Source: Stenopsyche tienmushanensis
Lineage: Eukaryota > Arthropoda > Insecta > Trichoptera > Stenopsychidae
NCBI GenBank assembly: GCA_008973525.1
Contig: WACJ01000377.1
Coordinates: forward strand, 1 to 64,000
Length of the DNA: 64,000 bases
Direction: 5' to 3'
The notes under the pieces were generated by a model. It made no database searches. It was not told the DNA's origin and was given only the letters and a program-made list of their open reading frames with translations. Positions 59,201-64,000 of this stretch are shown here, piece by piece; the first letter of the stretch is position 1; each line of letters opens with the position of its first letter. Both the position numbers and the translations under genes were made by a program.

Positions 59201-61922
59201 ATTTTTTAATTAGCAAAACACAATCCATAAAATCATTGAATCTGAATGTTGACGTTACATTTCATTACTATCAGTAAAAGCTGAATTCATTTCAATAACG
59301 GTAAATGGTCTTTGAAAAATGACAGCATTTTATATGTTAAATAACGACTCTGTTTACTGAATGCTTTTATTTCCATTCAATTACACGATTAATTGTCTGT
59401 GAATATTTCAATGGAGAAAATAAGCATAAGCTGGTCACAAAACGTTCATATTTGTTCAGTGAAAATTTTATTCCATGATTATATTCAGATTGCTGAACAT
59501 CACTATTTTGTAATATAAAACTACAAACGATGGAGGTTTCGACGACAAATTTGATCAACGACCACATTGGACCCAATAACGTGATATATAGGGTGACTTT
59601 ATATGGGGTTTAAGCAGCAACCCCTTATCTAAATTTCTCCCTTTTCACCCGATTGAAACGGTGCAGGTAATACGAGCCTTGCCATTATGTGTGTTTTGTA
59701 AACATAGACGAATTTGTATACACATTGTTGAGTAATTTGAAGATATTGGTAGAATGCAATATTTGAGTAGGAACAACAAGGATCTTTGCAATTCTCTACG
59801 GAAAATTGGTTTTCGGACTAGGCTATACAAAAACAATATTTTCAGATAAGAATAAACCCCTTAACCCTATGTGGGATATATAAATATATAGGATATGTGG
59901 ATGTGATTATGCGAATCGAATGATATGGTAGCTGCCCTTGTTTTTAAATGTATATTAAGGGAGTCGTAGTCCTGCAGTGGGCTATTTGCAGCTGTTATAT
60001 GGTGATAATAATGATATTGTCGCATTTTATCTTGGACTATATATATTAATATATATGTTTATCTATCTTACTAATTAATGCTGCTAATCTTAGCTAGTTT
60101 TTTAGTTTTAAATTACAAAATCTAGCTAGTTTCTCCCCCGCAAGTTGCAATTTTGCAACGTGTTGTGCATTTTTGTTGGGCAGGCTGGTATAATCAATTA
60201 ATAACTCGAATCAATGGGAGGGTTCCTATGTTCCTTTGTTTCATGTGTAAAGCGATAGACCCATCTTTCATTTATGGGATTGAATTGATGCGAAAACGCC
60301 TTATTGCCAAGTACTCGATTGAAACGAAGCTGTTTTTATTCCATTGTGAGCAAATGCGGCATTCGTCTTGCGCACAGCTTTCTCATGTCCAAATTTTCAG
60401 TCGAAATGCAACGTAGAGCACTTTTTGAAAAATTTACCAAATTTAACCAGTACCAAACTTAATAAGAATCATTTTTCGCAAGTCTGCTAAATTGTTCTAA
60501 TCCAAAGTAAATGTGAATTTTCAGTTTTAATCGTTTTATGTGGTTTTCTCCCGTGTTTTCAATGAACTTTGATGATCCATAATATATGAGATTCGCGAGG
60601 GGAGAATGCGTTTCCCATTTCCTTCCTCCCTATTTTATCTTTGACGGTTCCCAGAAGGAATAGTCGAGTGACAGGACATCCTGCTTCGTCTATTATGTTC
60701 TTAAAACACTTTATACTTATGACTTTATAATAATTATAAAGTGCTTAAAACTTTACTTGTGTAGATTTAATAAAAATGATGTATTTACTTCAATGTCATC
60801 ATCATTAAAGCTTTCTCTAACTAGCAAATATTCATATTTTTTTTTCTGATTTTATTTAGTGGTCTAATCTTTGCTTATTCAATTGCCTTTACAAAAATAT
60901 GACCTGTCCCTTATTATTTCACATACTTCTCTTGTAAAACGATGCTGGAAATATTCGTAATTTCCCCCATGCATGCTTTTCTTACAAAATCTCTTCTTAT
61001 TATGCCTACGATAGATATTTGAATAGCTCTCAACTTTTAACATACTTTAACATTCTTCCTCCACGCCTCGCTATTTCACGTCAAAAACGTTTACATATAT
61101 TTTTCAAGTATTCTTCCTTTGAAATAAAACGGGAGGCGCGATCATATTCAGTCTTTTGAATGAACATTATCCTATGCTTCTTATGTATTTAATCTCATTA
61201 ACGATACGCTTTTTAAACCTATTTTTCTTTGTCGCGGCATAGAGTAGAATAAAATCATTGATAATATGTAACTGTTTACGAATAGCTGGAATCAAGCAGA
61301 TAAGGAAGATTATGTGGAAATTATTGAAAATTTATTATAGAATACCGACCTGGTCGAGAGTTGCACAAGGTTTTTATTTTACTTGATCTTTCTACTTTAC
61401 ATTTTATAATGAGAATTCGTAATCATTCTGTAGTCATAATCAGGTATGACGTCCGATTGCGAGACGCTTATGCGTCATATCAGCGGTCCGAAAAGCGGAC
61501 CAATTGGGCGCATACACCTTGTGGCCACTCCGTCCTCTTTTAGAGCTTTTTGCGACATTTTTTATGATCTGTACGACCACAGAAGCTCCCTCAGAGGATA
61601 ACTTACATACCTATGAGAACTAGAGCTACCTAGCTCGCACCAAATGAACTCGTTACGACTCTCATTAAGAATACGGATATTTATTTATGTTTATATTAAA
61701 ATAATATTTTACCTGACTCGTGGAGGACTGCAATTCTTGGGTCTGTCGTGGTTCGAATCGCCCCTGCTGTCAGCACCCGGTTGAGCACTCCCGGTCCACC
61801 CTCACGTTTCTTCCATAAAACAGTGCGATTTTCTGCACCATGTACGACACACGTGAGTAATGCATCTTCGCCTTCTTGCACGTGCACGGGGATCGTTATA
61901 GAATCACGCATGGAGGGCAACT
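52534..61922 (-). CDS. Ig / DB-module / fibronectin III type I membrane protein (3' 24 exons, about 1409 aa)
   Basis: Exons: 61922-61713, 59185-59045, 58968-58746, 58668-58496, 58422-58098, 58022-57869, 57789-57629, 57530-57314, 57239-57114, 57036-56856, 56780-56634, 56553-56387, 56307-56175, 56101-55966, 55878-55686, 55575-55470, 55395-55255, 55175-54997, 54921-54630, 53781-53577, 53506-53334, 53242-53067, 52880-52797, 52716-52534; all in phase. Domain order: Ig, [DB-DB-FN3] three times, FN3, Ig, Ig, [DB-DB-FN3], transmembrane, short tail. It resembles the 'Ig-like and fibronectin type III domain-containing' family known from nematodes (C25G4.10) and arthropods. It is probably a cell-surface adhesion or receptor protein. 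The signal peptide exon lies past 62 kb, outside the window. The donor of exon 11 is ambiguous (56634 or 56607). Confidence 0.85.
53577..58968 (-). other. eight DB modules in pairs
   Basis: Each module follows CC-x(n)-V-x(3-4)-C-x(3)-C ... C ... C-x(2-3)-G. Examples: CCTSRNVSQSCLGFC, CCIQERVPDICQDVC, CCKNRGLPDVCQAFC, CCARRGVTETCQSLC, CCMEQNVTSRCMDAC and CCVAWGVPRRCLDWC. Pairs lie before FN3 domains 1, 2, 3 and 5, and the second module of each pair runs straight into LPGPP- or LPSPP-like FN3 starts. The DB module is a nematode/arthropod extracellular Cys-rich domain of unknown function. Confidence 0.8.
53852..54602 (-). mobile_element. deleted mariner in an Ig/FN3 gene intron
   Basis: The ends TTGTCCCGTTAGGAATG and CATTCCTAACGGGACAA are perfect inverses, with TA-rich borders. 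The minus strand reads HYLVTEDEKWVLYSNQKRKRQW (first catalytic block, EDEKW type). Later blocks are in broken frame. At about 750 bp it is an internally deleted copy, within the intron between the exons at 54630 and 53781. Confidence 0.85.
59186..61712. other. large intron of the Ig/FN3 gene with repeat debris
   Basis: The intron is 2.5 kb and splits the first Ig domain. It holds an RTE-like 3' tail (59945-60018, GTAGTCCTGCAGTGGGCTATTTGCAGC then GATAATAATGAT). A plus-strand remnant at 60150-60416 (LIAKYSIETKLFLFHCEQMRHSS) is of unknown origin. A copy of the composite transposon arm lies at 61341-61560 (ATACCGACC..GAGAGTTGCAC..TTTTTATTTTACTTG). Confidence 0.55.
61713..61922 (-). other. first visible exon of the Ig/FN3 gene (Ig domain, N-terminal half)
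   Basis: It encodes ELPSMRDSITIPVHVQEGED followed by ALLTCVV and VLWKK: the B-strand Cys and C-strand Trp of an Ig fold. The F-strand Cys (DGGVYLCEV) is in the next exon, 2.5 kb away. It starts in phase 1 with no ATG, so more coding sequence must lie upstream. Confidence 0.8.
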
Positions 61923-61929
61923 CTGAAAA

Positions 61930-63065
61930 AAAAAAAAACAAACGTATGTCAATAGAATTACAAAAAGACAATAGCTAATAATCATTGGTCTTAATATCGA
62001 TCGACGTTATTATTTAAAATGTAATATGTCAAAGTATCATCTGCGTATATACATTTTTCAGGGCAAGTCGATGGCTAAAAGTAATCAACTTAAAGAGCTG
62101 AAACACTTTTAGCTTCGATACGGTCATTGAATAATATATGCCTATACCTGATGAAGGTTTGGTTGGAAACGATGGAAATGCAAGGTTACTGAAGGGATTT
62201 TAAAATTTAAAGCAATATCGATTTTTTATTGTTTCAATTATAGCGACTTGATATGTCCTATTGGCGATATGAAAATAATTTGCAGTCGTATTGAATTCGC
62301 GCTGTGGTTTAATATGTTTTGTATTTTCAGAGCGTTCCCACGGAAATAATATCATTACAAGTGACAGACAACGGAGTAAAGAATATATTGATGCAATAAA
62401 GAAAATTAACACCCTATATTGCTGAAAAGTTTTTTTTTAAACTAACACAATAGTTGCGGGAAGCATATTTTTATGAATTGCGGTGTTTTTTGGTTAACGT
62501 CAGTTAAGAAATTTTTAACATCGGTTGCCTTATAAGAATTTATTGAAACTAGTTTTACAAAGTTGAGCACATTTTCAATATACAGATTGTCCAAACACTA
62601 TGTTTAATTTTCAATTTTTAAAATTTAAATTCTAATCTGGATAGGTTAGGTTAGGTTAAGTTAGTTTGTTTTAATTGTGTCGAAATTAATGCGTTTTCAA
62701 TTCACCAATATGCTTGCCCCCCGTTAACGGGATAGTACCGTTAAATCTTTCATTTATTAACTAGCAATATGCTAATAAGACAAAAAACTTGTTTTTCTGA
62801 TATTTTAAAATTACAAAAATCGACTCACTGGTGAGTCGCTATATTTTTTCGTAGAAAAATAAATAATTTTTAATACCTAAAAATATTATGCTAAGGACGC
62901 ATTGGTGAATCCAAAAAAGTCTTAACATTTTAAAGAATATTTGTGTTTCCATGGTATTTTTAAATAAATTCAATAGATTTAGGGATATATTGGTCAGAAT
63001 TCTTTATAAAGAAATTGTTTCTATTGATAGTACTAGTAAATTAAGAAAATCTTAAATCTTCTAGT
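61930..63065. other. AT-rich noncoding region with short TTAGG run
   Basis: No exon is recognised. 62643-62664 reads AGGTTAGGTTAGGTTAAGTTAG, three to four units of TTAGG, the common insect telomeric repeat. An imperfect palindrome CGACTCACTGGTGAGTCG is near 62820. This is probably intron or 5' flank of the Ig/FN3 gene. Confidence 0.5.
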
Positions 63066-63069
63066 ATAT

Positions 63070-63360
63070 AAAAAATAGTCTCTCTGTTCGTATGTAATGC
63101 GCTGCCATGCCGTTCATCAGATTGCGATAAAACTTCGTCCACTTATTGCTAAGAATTACGTGAGTAATATAGGCATAGTCTAATATAAAAATAAATAAAA
63201 ATGTTTGTTCGTATTTTATGCGCTGCCATATTGTTCATTCGATTGCGATAAAACTTTGCCAACTTATTGTTTGCACTTTCTTAGATAATATAGGTATAGT
63301 ACAATTAACTTACTGTAGATTATATATATAAAAATCAATTTTTGTTCATATTTTTTATAA
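63070..63360 (+). repeat. second dimer of the dispersed repeat of about 135-150 bp
   Basis: The two units start near 63080 and 63212. Each has GTTCGTAT(GT/TT)AATGCGCTGCCAT-like sequence, GTTCAT(C/T)(A/C)GATTGCGATAAAACTT and CACTTATTG. The same dimer is at 10860-11150 in the opposite orientation. The distance between units is similar at both places, which suggests they moved as dimers. Confidence 0.6.
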
Positions 63361-64000
63361 ATTTTTGTATTGCCTTCGCAGTAAAAGTGTTAAATATGGT
63401 TTATTTTATTGAGTTTTAATAAAAATTTATGATTTTTTTCACGTTATGAACAAAATAATATTACAAGTACGAATTTTGTATTAAAAAACAATACATAATT
63501 TTACTTTTCATTATATATTTAATTCTACTTTTTTCAACACAGTTGACATTATATCTCAAGTTTTAATTAATTAATTTACTTCGAACTGGATACGAATATT
63601 TTCTATATAGCCCTTTATTATTCCTACCAGATTTATATCAAAATTTATTTTTTAACTATTTAAAAAAAATTAGAACTTTGACAAAATAAGGCCAAAAATA
63701 TGACTTGACTGATTTTTTTTTAAACTGACGGCATTTTGTGATATATATATTTTTTTGAGTTAGGGACTATAGTAACATCTTTACTAATTATCAATTATAT
63801 TGTTGGAAAGAGAAAATCTAAAAAGAACAATGATGACATTCTCTAGTGGATGTCAGAAATCTTTAAAATTTCACCAATGATACAAGACGTTACCAAAAAT
63901 GTTTTTTAATTGCCTTATTGTTTTCCTGTTTTTGTATTACCTTTTTTTTGTGCGATTTTGGATATATCTTATAAAGTTTTTTCAAAGTTATGCGGTTTTT
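63361..64000. other. AT-rich end of window, nothing recognised
   Basis: Low-complexity A/T-rich DNA with only short open frames. No gene or clear repeat is visible. Confidence 0.5.

Noticed and set aside
62820..62838. Palindrome CGACTCACTGGTGAGTCG as an operator or MITE tip
   Set aside because: It is imperfect at the centre, has no partner and no gene nearby. Such short palindromes are common by chance.
1..64000. CRISPR arrays, operons, phage or plasmid genes
   Set aside because: No spaced direct repeats of the right size and no bacterial coding density. Genes have introns and poly(A) signals, so the DNA is eukaryotic.

Overview
This is eukaryotic nuclear DNA, most likely from an arthropod and probably an insect. 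It is AT-rich. The genes are split into many small exons with GT..AG introns, mostly short. The repeats are typical of insect genomes: several mariner lineages, RTE-like elements with (TGA)n-type tails, R1-like 3' ends, hAT and TTAA elements, and a short TTAGG run. I could not identify the species. There are no operons, bacterial ribosome binding sites or CRISPR arrays.

Layout, left to right. (1) 0-6.2 kb is a mosaic of decayed transposons: inverted arms around 0.56-0.96, 3.34-3.44 and 4.93-5.11 kb, a Helitron helicase scrap, a Penelope-type GIY-YIG scrap, and an R1-like 3' end with poly(A). (2) 6.3-24.4 kb and (3) 25.6-49.0 kb are two copies of one duplicated block, both on the minus strand. 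Each holds a large multi-exon gene (here ZnF-A and ZnF-B) and, upstream of it, a small damaged gene ('gene C'). I could phase every exon of both large genes: ZnF-A has 18 exons and 1386 codons, ZnF-B has 25 exons and 1826 codons. Both predict two U1-type C2H2 zinc fingers, Trp/Tyr-rich 'EWFKYWSKR'-like modules, an Arg/Ser-rich segment and a long Asn/Gln/Met-rich tail. I infer a nuclear RNA-associated protein, but I do not recognise a named family. (4) 49.1-51.3 kb is transposon debris: a miniature LTR element, a solo LTR with a perfect target duplication and a PIF/Harbinger-like fragment. (5) 52.5-61.9 kb is a minus-strand gene for a type I membrane protein with Ig, DB-module and FN3 domains. 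Its 5' end lies beyond the window. (6) 62-64 kb is noncoding AT-rich DNA with a dimeric dispersed repeat.

The main discovery is the duplicated ZnF gene. The copies have diverged by in-frame changes: loss or gain of a six-exon cassette, a deletion that fused two exons into one, expansion of an octapeptide array in one copy only, growth or shrinkage of the RS and N/Q/M-rich segments, and a frameshifted C-terminus in copy B. Transposons present in only one copy, with the matching empty site in the other, date insertions to after the duplication. Transposon diversity is high, including five TTAA-flanked elements or ends and four hAT-like elements or ends.
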